Assembly (NCBI GenBank): GCA_963854835.1
Contig: OY978526.1
Location: forward strand, 66,254,765-66,318,764
DNA from: Megamerina dolium
Lineage: Eukaryota; Arthropoda; Insecta; Diptera; Megamerinidae
Length of the DNA stretch: 64,000 nucleotides
Direction: 5' to 3'
Shown: one piece after another, positions 1 through 12,349 of the stretch
How positions within the stretch are numbered: position 1 is the stretch's first letter
Layout: the number at the start of each line of letters is the position of its first letter
Position numbers and translations under genes: made by a program
The notes under the pieces: generated by a model
Told to the model about the DNA's origin: nothing
The model's database searches: none
The model's input: the letters and a program-made list of their open reading frames with translations, nothing else

Positions 1-301
1 AGTACTGTTGTGCGTGTTAAATTTTGGCCAGTATTAGAGAAGGGACTTACTTATTTTAGCCGGTTCCGAACGGCAGAATTCTTGCCACATAACTTTTTCT
101 CAACTTTCTCACAAAGTTCTTTTAGAAGAATTTACATGGCAAATTGTTATGCCGGAACAATTGCCAATTGCTTGCCGATAGGTAGGTACCGTTCGAAAGA
201 AAAAACTTTTCGATATTAATTTTGTTATGCTTGAGCCGAGGATTGAACCTACAACCTACAGATCAGAAGACCAACACACTAACCACTGAGCTACGGCACC
301 C
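1..301 (-). mobile_element. tRNA-derived SINE, copy 1 (3' end cut by window edge)
   Basis: This is a short retroposon with a tRNA-like head that carries internal RNA polymerase III promoter boxes. On the minus strand the head starts at about 301 (GGGTGCCGTAGCTCAGTGG), giving an A box, and a degenerate B box (GGTTCAATCC type) lies near 245-255. The SINE body follows, with the conserved GCAAGCAATTGGCAA and CCGTTCGGAACCGGCTAAAA segments. The tail would lie left of position 1. The same unit recurs at least six times nearly complete in this window and several more times as fragments. It abuts the mariner remnant that begins at 312. It has no coding capacity. Confidence 0.85.
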
Positions 302-311
302 ACATATTATA

Positions 312-1444
312 TTGGGTTTTCGAAAAAGTTCGGTTACAAATTTGACTAAAAATTAAACACTTTTTTCTTATATTTGAAACGAGATTTATTTAACCAAATA
401 TATGCAGTTTTGATTGATAACCTTTTGCCATTTTTGGGGTAAACTCATTGTCCCACTTGTGTACAACTTCTGGGTCTCCTAAGCGAAAAACTGATCTAAG
501 TGCGCTTTGCAGGCCTCAACGGAAATTTAATTTACATGAAGAGAGTTCTGCAGAGATTGAAACAAATGATAATCAGAAGGCGTAAGATCCGGGTTTCATG
601 GTGAACGCATCAAAACTTCGTAGTCAAGCTCTCTCAGTTTCTGCCGGATTATCAAAGATGTGTGTAGTTTGGCGATGTCATGATGGAACACGACACCTTT
701 TCTGTTTATCAAGTCCGTTTTAATTGAATTGATTGATTCAATTTCATAAATTGTTGACAGTAGAGGTTAGAATCAATCGTTTGACCAGGTTGTAGAAGCT
801 CATAATGAACATTTCGCTTCCAATCCCACCAGACACACAGAATTACTTTTTTTGGTGCCAATCCTGGCTTTGCCATCGTTTGTGAAGCTTCACTTCGCTT
901 CGTCCATGATCTTTTTCTACATTATTGTCATACGTGATCCACTTTCAGTCGCCCGTAATTATTCGCTTCAGAAATGGTTCGATTTCATTTCCTTTTAGCA
1001 GTGAATTGCAAATGGAAGTTCGGTCCATTAAATTGTTCACTGTTAATTCATGTGGCATCCAAACATCGAGCTTCTTTATGTATCCAGCTTTCTACTCTGC
1101 TTTTGTGTCGACCTTGGTCAATTTTTTACATGATTTCATCGACTTTTTCAGTGATTGGTCGACCAGAGCGAGGTTCATCTTTAACATCAAAATTATCAGA
1201 TCGAAAACGAGAAAACCACTTCGTTGTTGTTTTTTTAGTTACAGCATTGTTCCATAAACTTCACAAAATTTTTCAGCAGCCTGCGACGCATTCTTACCTT
1301 TTCTATAATAGAACAAAATGTAGCTTAGTCTGTTACCTTTCAACCAAGCTATAGTATAGCTTATATGCATTTAATATTACCAGAGATATTACATATTAGA
1401 GCCATCTACCTATAATTTGTTACCGAAATTTTTCGAACAGCCAA
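312..1444 (-). mobile_element. Degenerate mariner element with terminal inverted repeats
   Basis: The ends are imperfect inverted repeats of about 28 bp: TTGGGTTTTCGAAAAAGTTC at the left, and TTGGCTGTTCGAAAAATTTC when the right end is read in reverse. TA flanks both sides (310-311 and 1445-1446), the normal Tc1/mariner target duplication. Minus-strand translation in shifting frames gives mariner transposase pieces: a WDWKRNVHYELL-like segment near 780-835, GVVFHHD (second catalytic Asp) near 670-700, and NPDLTP just before the third Asp near 585. Stops and frame changes break the frame throughout, so this is a dead copy. Open frames on the plus strand here are antisense shadows. The subfamily is not certain. 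Confidence 0.8.
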
Positions 1445-1446
1445 TA

Positions 1447-2334
1447 TTATATTATATTCCAATATAAATTGGGATTTACCTATAACAATAAAATCAAATA
1501 GAATTAAGTGAAATAAAAGATCAAAAAATATTTTGAGCATATTTGTTCGAAAAAACTGAATAGCTATAATATTTAAATCTTTGGTATATAAAACTAGTTG
1601 TGTGGTACTATTTACTACATGTTACGAGTAACATGCATAACTTAAAATTATATTTGTTCAAAAATATTCTATCATTTTATGTATAAAAATACCTTTGTTA
1701 TTTTCTTATTGGCTAAGAATTCTTTAAATACTCCGTTTTCATTTTGTATTAATAAGAAAATACTTGTAATAGAATTACCATATTTTGTAGTACTCGTATG
1801 TTAGCTGAAATAATAAATTTTTTAAAGACTGTGGATATAAATAAAAATAATTTGGTCAAGTAGATCAAATCCAAATATATGCACTGTGCCGATTAACGCA
1901 CTCGAGTCATATGGATTTTTGACTGTTTTTATTAATGCATTTAAGTAATGATATCTACTAAAGAGTCGCTAAAAACTTTCAGCAATTGTTAACAGTTTTC
2001 AACATCAAAAGTGTTGGCGAACAAATAAATCCAGCTGTCAATTACGAATGGTGAATGTCAATTTACAAGTTTCTGATAGTTTTCAGTTGACGTACTTCTT
2101 GTAGATTTTCTCATATCGAGAGTGATAGATAACAGAAATTGATAGTGATAGTAATGTAAGTGGACAGACCTAATAAAACAGCAATCATCCGTTTAGTTAA
2201 TCCGCAATATTGCCGTCTGTCTGTCAGGTTATTATTTTATTCGGATTAAGTGCGCCGATAATCCGGAATTAAGCTGCCGTCTGTCTAGGCTATAAGGTAT
2301 TATCGTTTATCGGGATGATTCTCTACAAAATCAT
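1447..2334. other. AT-rich stretch, no gene seen
   Basis: No coding signal was found. Around 2207-2290 a CCGTCTGTCTG motif occurs twice about 65 bp apart, flanking GGATTA/TAATCC-type sequence. This may be the worn edge of another element, but I cannot assign it. Confidence 0.5.
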
Positions 2335-2512
2335 CAATGCCACAGAAAGTATACCAAATTTTATGCTAGAGGCTTTAATATTACTCACTCTGGAAGGCCA
2401 ACTGACGTTGATGACGACGAGAGAAAGACATTAATCGAAGCGAACCAATATACAACAATTCATGTCATCGCAGAGATACTAGAAATACATCATACGACCA
2501 TCTATATTTAGG
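2335..2512 (+). pseudogene. Mariner transposase N-terminal fragment
   Basis: Plus-strand reading gives a SGRPTDVDDDERKTLIEAN-like stretch followed by IAEILEIHHTTIY. That is the linker and second helix-turn-helix region found between the two DNA-binding subdomains of mariner transposases. The piece is about 55 codons and ends at an in-frame stop after TTIYI. No catalytic domain and no terminal repeats are evident around it. It differs from the element at 312-1444 in orientation and could be another subfamily. The assignment rests on motif recognition only. Confidence 0.55.
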
Positions 2513-5500
2513 TTTTATTTAGGCTCTATATTTGGGTTGCTCATTAGTGAAACAAAACCTAGCTGTTTTTGAGCATTAAAAAATGAATTATTTTCAATAC
2601 AATTCATCTAAAGAGATCACGATGTAGTAGTAAAAGAGATACTCAATTGACTTCCAATATTGATTTCTAAGAAACTTAGGTTATGCTATCTGTATGACAT
2701 GATCTTTATTATATAGAACATCATCTGGACGATTTGACTACATCTTTTACGGAAAACAAGTTAGATACAAGTTAGTTCTACAGTTTATTCAACAACTATA
2801 AGTTTATTCAAAATTAGGAAATTCGTTCATCAGATTGAGTTAAGAAATATTTTTTTCTTATCACACAAATCTCATTTCTGCAAAAGTTTTTAAATCAACT
2901 TCTGCTGTTATTCATTGTTGCCACATATATTTTTCTCTCTCACATATACTCGTATTTATTCTTAAAGTAAATCACTTACAATTAATCTCTTTAAGCATTA
3001 TCAATGGACGATAAATTATTTGACCTTAAACTTAAAAGTGGTCAATGACTAGACTTTAGCTTTTTCTCTATTTCTTCCTTCATTTTTTTTTTGCGCACAC
3101 TGTGCAACACACTAAAATACATTCTTACATATAGTAATGAAAAAAAAAAAGAGAAAATAGTAAAAGGTAATACAATTTCAATGGATAAAAATATTAGCAA
3201 AAAGAACAAAAAGATATAATGCTGTTTATGACAAAACAAATGTGTAGTTACAAGAAATGGAATACATACTATTCTTCAGACTTTTTAACTGTTATAACCA
3301 CAATTACTATGAGATGGATACTGATCTATCGGTTGAATAACGAGAAAGTACGTAACTTTATTTAATTGGCTGCTAAAAGGACAGATTGACTATAACCAGA
3401 AATACTTAACTGACTATATTGGAAATGATATCATTTACGTTCACATACTTAAAAATATAAATTCATAGGTTCTTAAGAAGAAGGGTATACAATTATTATA
3501 AATATCTAAAGGATGATGTCTTTGTTTCTTGTAATTTTGATTTCAATTTGTGGATTTTTTTAAATACAAAATGGAAATTGTGTATGAGGACAACGTTTAT
3601 TTATAAATAAAATGATTAAATACTTTGTGTCTGGTTATATTTTCCATACAAAAATTCGATTTCAAATGCCATTTTGCTAAAAAGTAAGGTTGAGGATCAA
3701 GCATTGAAAAATAATGATACCTTGGATAAAATATTTACTTCAAATTTTGTGTGAAATATAATATATAAATTCTATATAAAAATTGTAAATTTGTAAATTT
3801 TTGTATTAAAAAATGGAAACTTCATATGCGAACCATGTATACGAGTATGAACACAGTGGCTTGAATTTGAAAATCTTAATTTCGAGGTCGACAAATTTTG
3901 GATTTCCGATGCTACTACAGAGTAGCCGCTGATTATTTAATAATTTAGGTAAGTATGTATTTACCAGGTACTGCAAATAATATTTAGTTTAAAAAAATCA
4001 ACTGAGTACATCAAAATTATACTGGTCAAGCACTTTATTGGAACCAATAATAATTTGTATTTTTAGAGTTGTATTTGAAAAAATTAAAATTAATTATTAT
4101 TTTTAGATTTCTATCCTTTTGATTTTCAATAAAAATAATTGTTTGATTAAACTGATTTTCTTTTAATTTGTTATTAAGCTCTAAAAAATTTACAAAGCAA
4201 TACGACGTTTTGAGTTTTTTTAGGGGAAAAAAATAAAACTCAAAAATTGATTTTTTTCAAAATGCTCAAACGTAATTTTTATTCCTGAGTAAAAAAATTT
4301 AACTTAAAAAGAAATAAAAATCAAAAAATAAATTTTTCTGTAGAGTAAAAAGAAAATATCAAACAATTTAAAAATAATTTTTATAGTTGATCAGAAAAAT
4401 ATAAATCACACAAAATAATCATTAAATTTTGATTTTTGAATATCGCTTATAACAATTATGGTCTCTTGTATTTGTCTATGTATGTGAGCTGCCCCAATAA
4501 CATTATAACCTTTCAGGAAAATAAATGGGAATATTTTCACTCGTGAGTGCCATTTCACTTATGAATCACTAGGGATTCATGTACTGATCAAACTGAATAT
4601 CGTTAATAAAAGTATATCTATATTAGTAAATCTATTGTTTCTTGCACAGTTCAAACCCTAAAGGATGGACTTTCGATCGAAGCTTGACGATATTTAAAAA
4701 AAAATAAAACTTAATTATTCCTCCAGTAATATTTTGTGTAAATGAAATGTGTTCGCAATTCCGAATGTTGTTTTTCATTTTAACTCATGGGCATATTACA
4801 ATACAAAATATTGTCAGTTATTATTTTGCTACATATTTTCAGTATTATTGTTGTTTTTGATACTTTTATTTGGAAAGAAAATCGACATTTTTCCAGCTGC
4901 GTTTAAATGAAATTATTTATTGTTGTAGTAGTTGCCTTTTTTCCTTTCCATCTGGCTTTTAATATTTTGCAGGAATAACAAAGGGCTCTACTTTTTTTGT
5001 ATCTGTATTCGTTCAGTGTGTGTGTGTGTCTGTGGGAATTTTTAAAAAAATTGTGTCACCCATTTACAATAACCATGCATGCGTCCAATATCGTTGGAAT
5101 GTCGCTTTGTTTTTATGTGATTTTTATTGATGTTTTTATTGTTTATTTTGAGTTGTTATTTCTTCTTATTGTATTGTGTTGGTGGAAATGTTCTATTGAT
5201 GCTGCTTCTGTGTATATTTGTACCATTTTTTTAAAAAATATCTTTTTTATGTAAGTACGTCCGGATATATTACTCGTACTATTTTTTCGTCACCGTTATA
5301 TTCCCAATAAGTTTATACATTCACATAGCCACTTAAATTGCTATTGACTTTAGTATGACTATATAGTGTTTATTTTTTTGTACAGCATTTCATGACTATG
5401 TGAGCGTGTAAAGAACGTAAATTAAATTCGATTATACGAAAGCTGCTGCTGCTGTTTCTGTGAATGTTTTTATTTTGCATTCTCCCTCTCTACAAGTGAG

Positions 5501-6524
5501 GCAATATAAACATGAACACATACTTGTACATTTATTCCATACAAGTTCAATAAATGTAGAGTAACATATGAGTAAGAGTGTCTTTTAAATAAAAAGTAGT
5601 TAGTTTGCTTGATGAATGGTTTTTCGTAATAGTAATCATAGTAATAGAGTGGAACACAGATGATGTAGAAATGGAGAGTAAGACAGAGAACGTGAATGAG
5701 TGGAGTAGAAAATATATAATGTGCACAGAGCCAGCAGAAAAGTGAGATGTTTGTTAATGCTCATTTGATTTTGACTTTCTGGGCAATTATGGGGTTGTTT
5801 GTGGATTTTCAGGTGCTTTGGAGGGAAGCCTCTCTAAAGAGCCACGATAGGTCGTAAGTATATTTAAAGAAAGTGCTGAATGTTAAAAATTATTTGGTTT
5901 AAGCCAGTTGGATCCGGTTGATCGAGGTTAGAATGCAATATTTATGCAATTAGCGTTATGCTTTATGTGTGATGGGACCAGAAGGATGTAGTATATTATA
6001 GAGATACTGAAACGAGATGAAACAGTTGATGGCAGAAAGGTGTATGGTGGGTCCTGCGGAGTGTAATGATTCATGGTCCGTGGTATCGACTACAATTAAT
6101 AAGTTTGAAGTGAGTACTGAGCGAAAAGCCACCTTATAAATTATAATTCATTTTTACTACGTTTTTACTATGAGCACATCATTCATCTTAAATTCCCTAT
6201 GGTTTTGCTTTCCAACGTTTTCCTTTTTTTATTTATAAAATTCAACTTGTTCTGTTTGTTATTAAAGCCATTCATTTCTATTTCCCCTCAATCTCTCACT
6301 ATCTAGTTGTTTTTAATTGCCTTTACCACTGGTTATTTTTTTTATTGATTCCCACTTTCCTTTGTAACCATTTGCACTAAGTTGTGGGAACATATTAGAA
6401 GAACAATGTTATATCTTTTTTATAGTTACGTTGTTTCTACTTTTATTAATTTTTCTTTTATTTGTTATATTGTATATGTGCACAGAGAAGATATTTGATC
6501 ACCCTCTATTATACAGCACCTTAT
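2513..6524. other. AT-rich DNA without recognisable genes
   Basis: There are long A/T runs and short open frames of low-complexity composition only. A short GT run lies near 5016-5029. A lysine- or phenylalanine-rich frame at 3042-3239 (minus) is a product of homopolymers. Nothing supports an exon, RNA gene or transposon in this stretch. Confidence 0.5.
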
Positions 6525-6864
6525 GGGTGCTGTAGCTCAGTGGTTAGTGTGTTCGCCTTCTGATCTGTAGGTCGTGGTTCAATCCCCGGCTGATGCATAA
6601 CAAATTTAATATCGATAAGATTTTTCTTTCGAATGGTACCCACCTGTCGGCAAGCAATTGGCAATTCTTCCGACAGTAACAACTTGCCATGAAAAATCTT
6701 CTAAAAGAACTCTGTGACAAAGCTTAGAAAAAGTGATGTCACAAGTGTTCTGCCGTTCTGAACCGGCTAAAATAAGTAGGTCTGTCCAAATTTAAGACGC
6801 ACAACATTAATGGAAGAGAAGCTCGGCCAATGAGCCCTTTGGGGCTTTAAGTGCCACATATTTA
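6525..6864 (+). mobile_element. tRNA-derived SINE, copy 2 (near full length)
   Basis: This is the best plus-strand reference copy, about 340 bp long. The A box TAGCTCAGTGG is at 6533-6543 and the B box GGTTCAATCC at 6576-6585, inside a tRNA-like head starting GGGTGCT. The body holds CGGCAAGCAATTGGCAATTC and CGTTCTGAACCGGCTAAAA-like blocks. Near the 3' end GAGCCC-TTTG-GGGCTT can fold into a hairpin, followed by AAGTGCCACATATTTATTT and a T run. The tail is therefore ATTT/T-rich rather than poly(A). The anticodon arm most resembles an Arg(UCU)-type arm but is degenerate, so the parent tRNA is uncertain. Confidence 0.88.
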
Positions 6865-9800
6865 TTTTTTTTTTTATATTTTTCACATGGGATGTGTATA
6901 AATTCCATTTAATTGCTTATATATTTCATATTGGGTTGATTACAATACCGAAGGGATGTGTGGTCATATGGCCAATAGATATGAAGACATTTATATGAAT
7001 TCCCATTCGAAAGTTTATGTGGGTTTATTGTGTTTAAATTTATGAACAAATGCCGAAGGGAATATAATTGGTGTCGGGACACACTTTCGACGTGACAGCT
7101 TATGAAGTTGGTCTATTTGTAAGCGCTTCAAATAAAAATATCTACAAAAGTAATTTCGATGATAACAGACTTCATTGCTTATTACAGCAAATAAAGGTTT
7201 TTTGTTTTCACATTTCGCTATCCTATACGGCATTCTATTCTTAAGTATTCTTATGTAATTTAACAGTTTAAATACATACTAAAAATATTAATAAATTCCA
7301 CTAGCTCACAATTTCCCAATTTTCTCTATGGCAAATGTTTTTCAAACATCTTTACAGAAAAACTGTAAATACTACGTTATATACAAGTGTGCGTAAGTCC
7401 GCATAAAAAGTGTCCTTATGCTTTAGAAAAATGATACTATCATTAAATATTATTAGCATGTAGGTACCATCCGGTTGGATATTTATCTTAGGTTTTATTA
7501 GCAGTACTTATATGTAGTAGAAAGCATTTAGTTTTTTTTTTGCTCTATTTTGTTATCGTTATAAAAACAAATTCCCTTTAATGGAAGCTTTAAAAATGTA
7601 AGAGCTCAAGAAAGGACGAGGCTTTGCGAAGGAATGAGTCTACTCGTAGTACTTTTACAATAAAAGCACCAGTGTTGACGATTTGTGGGGAACTTCTAAA
7701 TAATTTTATGCATTATTTAGCGTGTTTTTGGGAAATTTTTGAGAAATTTGGTTTCGAAGAATTTTTGCGGAATTTACAATTCGCAAAAAGAAGTTCCTGA
7801 AATAAATTATTTGCTAATACGACAGGGCATTTATTTAATTTATTCCACATTTATGTATTTATTAATGATATTATTATTATTATTTTTGTTTAGCATCCAT
7901 AGCGGCCAAGCCATTTTGATGTGCTCTGGCATTGATATAAAGCACTATATTGTTCTTTATACGATAACTGAAAATACAACTCTTTATTTTTTGATCTTTG
8001 TAAATGAGTTCGAATAAATATTGTGTTTTTGACGATCTACGTTTGAGCTAATTTTTGATTTGATTTCCAAAAGAAATTAATCATTCACCATTTTTATTGA
8101 TCTTTCGAAACAACCAGCCATCAGAAGGGAGCAATATCTGGAGGATAGGGTAGGTGCGGTCGAACTAAATCAATCAGTGTGACCTAAAAATGATTCCTAT
8201 AGTTTTCAGATGTACGAACATTACTTATTTACTTACTTCGTTACTTTCTTATTATGAGTCGGAAATGAAGATCAATAACAATAGGTTATTTATATGTAGT
8301 AACACCTATTTCGTGGGGCTCCTAAAAATGCCTGAGTTTAAAAATGAAGAGGTCAGCTGGAGGTGACTGGTGCCACATCCTGGTCAAAGTTAAAAAATAG
8401 GGGAGAAACATTTCAAATTGTCCTCACAGATGTACAATAGTCATTCCTAGAGCTATAAAATGCATGCTTAATGCTCATTAATATTTTTCCACCAATATTT
8501 TTTCGTGAGCAAAGAAACCCCATATAATTTTTCATTAAAATATTTTCGCCAACGATACTAATATCTATCTAGTCCTCCAAATTATCTTAAAAAAAATGAA
8601 AATCGTCAAATCACCCCATAACATCCCAGAAATCTTCCTGAGCACAAAATTGTCTACAAACATAACTATACCGTATCTCTAACTCTAAAGGTAGGTGTCA
8701 TAGAAAAACAACACTAAAACATATAAGATTTGAATAATGAACCCATATTTGTCTAGAAATGGTCAAATGTCTGATCAATTCTGCTTTACTATCCCGGCAT
8801 TATTGTTAAATAAACTTACTCTCTATGTCCACCTCTTAAGGAGGCGGCCATACAAAATTAACGAAAACGTACATAAAACCCGACAAATATCCACATATCT
8901 GCTCGGTAATCGAGCTTAGAGGAATTATTTGAATTTTTGGATGTCTGGTGTGGTAAGTACTTGTCTTCAACGCTAAAATGAGCATCTTTGAAAAGTTGAA
9001 ACCGTACTCTGGCAGATAATTATCCAAATAAGTGTCACTTTTGTTCATATTTATGTTTGACAGTTGTCAAATATCAGGCAGGTTGATATTTTTGAAACTA
9101 CTTTGATACTAATTCAACTTTTTCTGGGAAAATTTCAATTATTACATTTAAGGGAAAAGAAAATATTATCATGCCTTGGGGGAAATTACTTCATAACATA
9201 ATGGCATCACTAACTTACATTCACACCATTCTTACAATCAGAAACTATGTAATTCCTGTGAGAGTGGGGGGTCTATGTCTATATATTGATGTATGCAGAT
9301 ATGATTTGCAATCTCTTTGGGTAGTTAGTAGCGCGTGTAGTGTTGTTGATTTGTCATTTTCCAAAGGTTTTGCATATCCGTTTTGTATGGCAATACAAAA
9401 TGTAACATTTCCGTTTTAATTTGAAGTCATGTCTCATTTATTGTTGCTGGGGTTGTTTTCTTCTTTTTTTTGTGCGTTAATGTATAAAATTGCCTCACCA
9501 GAGCAACAGACCGGTTGATAAAAAGAGTTCGTTGTTTTTTAAAAAAAATTTTGTGTGTTTCCATTTTGTCATGTATATTTTTATACGAATTTTACAAGCG
9601 CAAATGTAAAGTCATCAACATTGTTGCCGTCACCGTTGCCATCACCGTTACCATCACCCTTAACATTGCCGTATACCTATTCCATTAAATAATTTCGCTT
9701 GCTCTCACTTACTCCCTCGTTTAGTGCACCGTTCACTGTTTTTATTGTTATACTGCAAGATGGTATGTAAATCGTTATACATAGATGGTAAAGTCATAGG

Positions 9801-10632
9801 ATAAAATATGTTGATTTTTTTGCTGATGCGATAAAAATGCTCTTAAATGAAAAAGAAACAAAATATATATGTAGAAAATGAAATGCACGGGAATTAGTTC
9901 GCTGTCGCTGATGTTGTTGTTTGAATCCCCCCTTTTCATTTCGAACGCCAGTCTGTTGCTTCAGTCATTTGAACATAAAAGTTGTTATGATGAGTGGCAA
10001 GTTGAAAACATAACAAAGAATAACAGCAACAACAAGTAGAAAAATGCTGATAAAATGGACTCTCAACATTTATGAGCACAAGGTCGCGATATTTGAATAA
10101 AAGTGCCAAAATATTTCATTATAGCCACTTTGGGGCATTTGTGGATATTATGTATATTGTAGATATTATGAGTAGGTTTATTACAATGATAAGCAAATAT
10201 ACAACAAATAAATGTTCACAAGTGGACAGATGGATATTTTCTGGGATGGGAACGAAAGGGTGGTTATGTGTTAATATTATGATATTTTTGAGTATATATA
10301 TAATGTAACATTAAAAAAAGGCAATTTCAACATATATATGAAATGCTTCAAAAACAGCAATTAATGAAGAGGGCACTCTGCTTAATATCTTGCTCTGTTA
10401 ATGACATTAAGATTGGTCGTTAACCTTTATCATACGACTTTCTTTATATATTTTGTACTACGTCATATAGAAATAACGTATTGACGTGTTTTTAAAAAAT
10501 GGAAAACAAAATCATTTTTTTTTCAGTGACGGTTGAATAAATGGATGAATCTAAAATGACTAATGAATGAATGGGTGAATAAATGAATAAATGAATGAAT
10601 AAATGAAATGAATGAAGTTATCAGTAAATTAA
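6865..10632. other. AT-rich DNA, no confident gene
   Basis: No host exon was recognised. Minus-strand reading near 8085-8165 gives a short LPSDGWLF-like string that could be a relic of a Tc1/mariner catalytic region, but it is too short to call. A short imperfect minisatellite of CACCGTTNCCAT type lies at about 9621-9667. From about 10560 the DNA turns into AATG-rich simple sequence leading into the 15-bp array. Confidence 0.45.
9621..9667. repeat. Short CACCGTTGCCAT-type minisatellite
   Basis: About four imperfect units of roughly 12 bp (CACCGTTGCCAT, CACCGTTACCAT, CACCCTTAACAT). No function is suggested. Confidence 0.6.
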
Positions 10633-11311
10633 TGAATGATGAATTAATGAATAATGAATTAGTGAATAATGAATTAATGAATAATAAATTAATGAATAAT
10701 GATTAATGAATAATGAATTAATTAATAATGAATTAATGAATAATGAATTAATGAATAATGAATTAATGAATAATGAATTAATGAATAATGAATTAATGAA
10801 TAATGATTTAATAAATAATGAATTAATGAATAATAAATTAATGAATAATGAATTAATGAATAATGAATTAATGAATAATGAATTAGTGAATAATGAATTA
10901 ATTAATAATGAATTAATGAATAATGAATTAATGAATAATGAATTAATGAATAATGAAATAATGAATAATGAATTAATGAATAATGATTTAATAAATAATG
11001 AATTAATGAATAATAAATTAATGAATAATGAATTAATGAATAATAAATTAATGAATAATGAATTAGTGAATAATGAATAAATGAATAATGAATTAATGAA
11101 TAATGAATTAATGAATAATGAATTAATGAATAATGAATTAATTAATAATGAATTAAGGAATAATGAATTAATGAATAATGAATTAATGAATAATGATTCA
11201 ATGAATAATGAATTAATGAATAATGAATTAATGAATAATGAATTAATAAATAATGAATTAAAGAATAATGAATTAATGAATAATGAATTAATGAATAATG
11301 AATTAATGAAT
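10633..11311. repeat. 15-bp minisatellite (ATGAATAATGAATTA)n with 180-bp higher-order period
   Basis: About 45 tandem copies of a 15-bp unit. Because 15 is a multiple of three, the array stays open in one frame and translates as repeats of Met-Asn-Asn-Glu-Leu. The long open frames at 10706-11080 and 11081-11326 come from this and are not genes. Variant units recur with a 12-unit period: the 60 bases at 10801-10860 are identical to those at 10981-11040, exactly 180 bp apart, and 10741-10800 matches 10921-10980 with one difference. This indicates block duplication by unequal exchange. AATGAATT-type sequence continues with less order to about 11750. Confidence 0.95.
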
Positions 11312-11396
11312 TTGAAGAAATTATGAATTCAAAGAATTAATGAATAGAAAAATTAATGAATTTATATATTTATATATTTTACATTTATAAGTCGAC

Positions 11397-11502
11397 GGAT
11401 TTCTTGGCCGAGTTTCTTTTCCAGTACTGTTGTAATGAATTTTGGCCAGTATTAGACGGGATATGCTTATTATCGACGGTTCCGAACGGCAGAACCCTTG
11501 TG
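11397..11502 (-). mobile_element. SINE fragment inside the AATG-rich repeat
   Basis: It matches the 3' half of the SINE in reverse orientation (TTGGCCGAG, CAGTACTGTTGT, GGTTCCGAACGGCAGAA). AATGAATTAATG-type repeat lies on both sides, so the fragment was either inserted into the array or copied with it. Confidence 0.75.
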
Positions 11503-11757
11503 ATATGAATTAATGAATTAAAGAATTAATAAGTGAATGACTAAATCAACAGCAACATTACAATAAGTTTATAATGAATTAATGACTTACTGAATGATTA
11601 TTAAATGAATGGAACAATGATTAATAAATAATAGAATGAATGTATGAAATAATTTCATAAATGAAATAATGAAATTATGTTCTATTGAATTAATGAATTA
11701 AAAGATAATAAAAGAGTGATGAATCAATGACTAAATTAACTATAAATAAATAAATAA

Positions 11758-12108
11758 ATATGTGGTACTTAAAGCCCTAAAGGGCTCATTGGCCGAGCTT
11801 CTCTTCCATTACTGTTGTGCGTCTTAAATTTTGGACAGTATAAGAATGGATCTACTTATTTTAGCCGGTTCCGAACGGCAGAACACTTGTGACATCACTT
11901 TTTCTGAGCTTTGTCACAGAGTTCTTTTTAGAAGCTTTTTCATGGCAAGTTGTTACTATCGGAAGAATTGCCAATTGCTTGCCGACAGGTGGGTACCGTT
12001 CGAAAGAAAAATCTTATCGATATTAAATTTGTTATGCATCAGCCGGGTTATTGAACCACTACCTACAGATCAGAAGGCGAACACACTAACCACTGAGCTA
12101 CGGCACCC
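11758..12108 (-). mobile_element. tRNA-derived SINE, copy 3 (full length)
   Basis: This complete copy is on the minus strand. The tail (reverse of ATATGTGGTACTTAAAGCCC) is at the left, preceded by (AAAT)n, and the tRNA head ends at about 12108 with CTGAGCTACGGCACCC. It lies within the AATG/AATT-rich region that continues on both sides. The hairpin GCCCTAAAGGGC near the tail is intact. It is about 350 bp and has no coding potential. Open frames reported across it run through its antisense strand. Confidence 0.88.
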
Positions 12109-12349
12109 AGTTATAACTAATTAACTATATGATTAATTAATTCATAAATTAATGTATTAACGAATGATAAATGAATGAATGAAACCTATTAATTTATATT
12201 TTAATTAACTTTTTTTTTCATTTTAATATTCAATTATTGAATCTTCTCCTTAACTGGAAAATTAACAATAAGTGATAGAATCTTATATATTAAATTTGTT
12301 AATAATTTGTGTTTCTTTCCGTTGTTTGAAACACAACAGTGTGGAAAAA

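Noticed and set aside
925..1354. Plus-strand open frames of 110 and 126 codons
   Set aside because: Antisense to the degenerate mariner transposase on the minus strand.
6525..6600. Functional tRNA gene
   Set aside because: The anticodon arm does not close properly and there is no acceptor-stem partner; the same head occurs in many copies attached to a common body, so it is a SINE head.
8085..8165. Possible Tc1/mariner catalytic relic (LPSDGWLF, minus strand)
   Set aside because: Only about 20 residues match by eye, with no neighbouring motifs; too weak to annotate.
10706..11326. Long open frames of Met-Asn-Asn-Glu-Leu repeats
   Set aside because: Direct consequence of a 15-bp tandem repeat; no start context, no flanking coding sequence.
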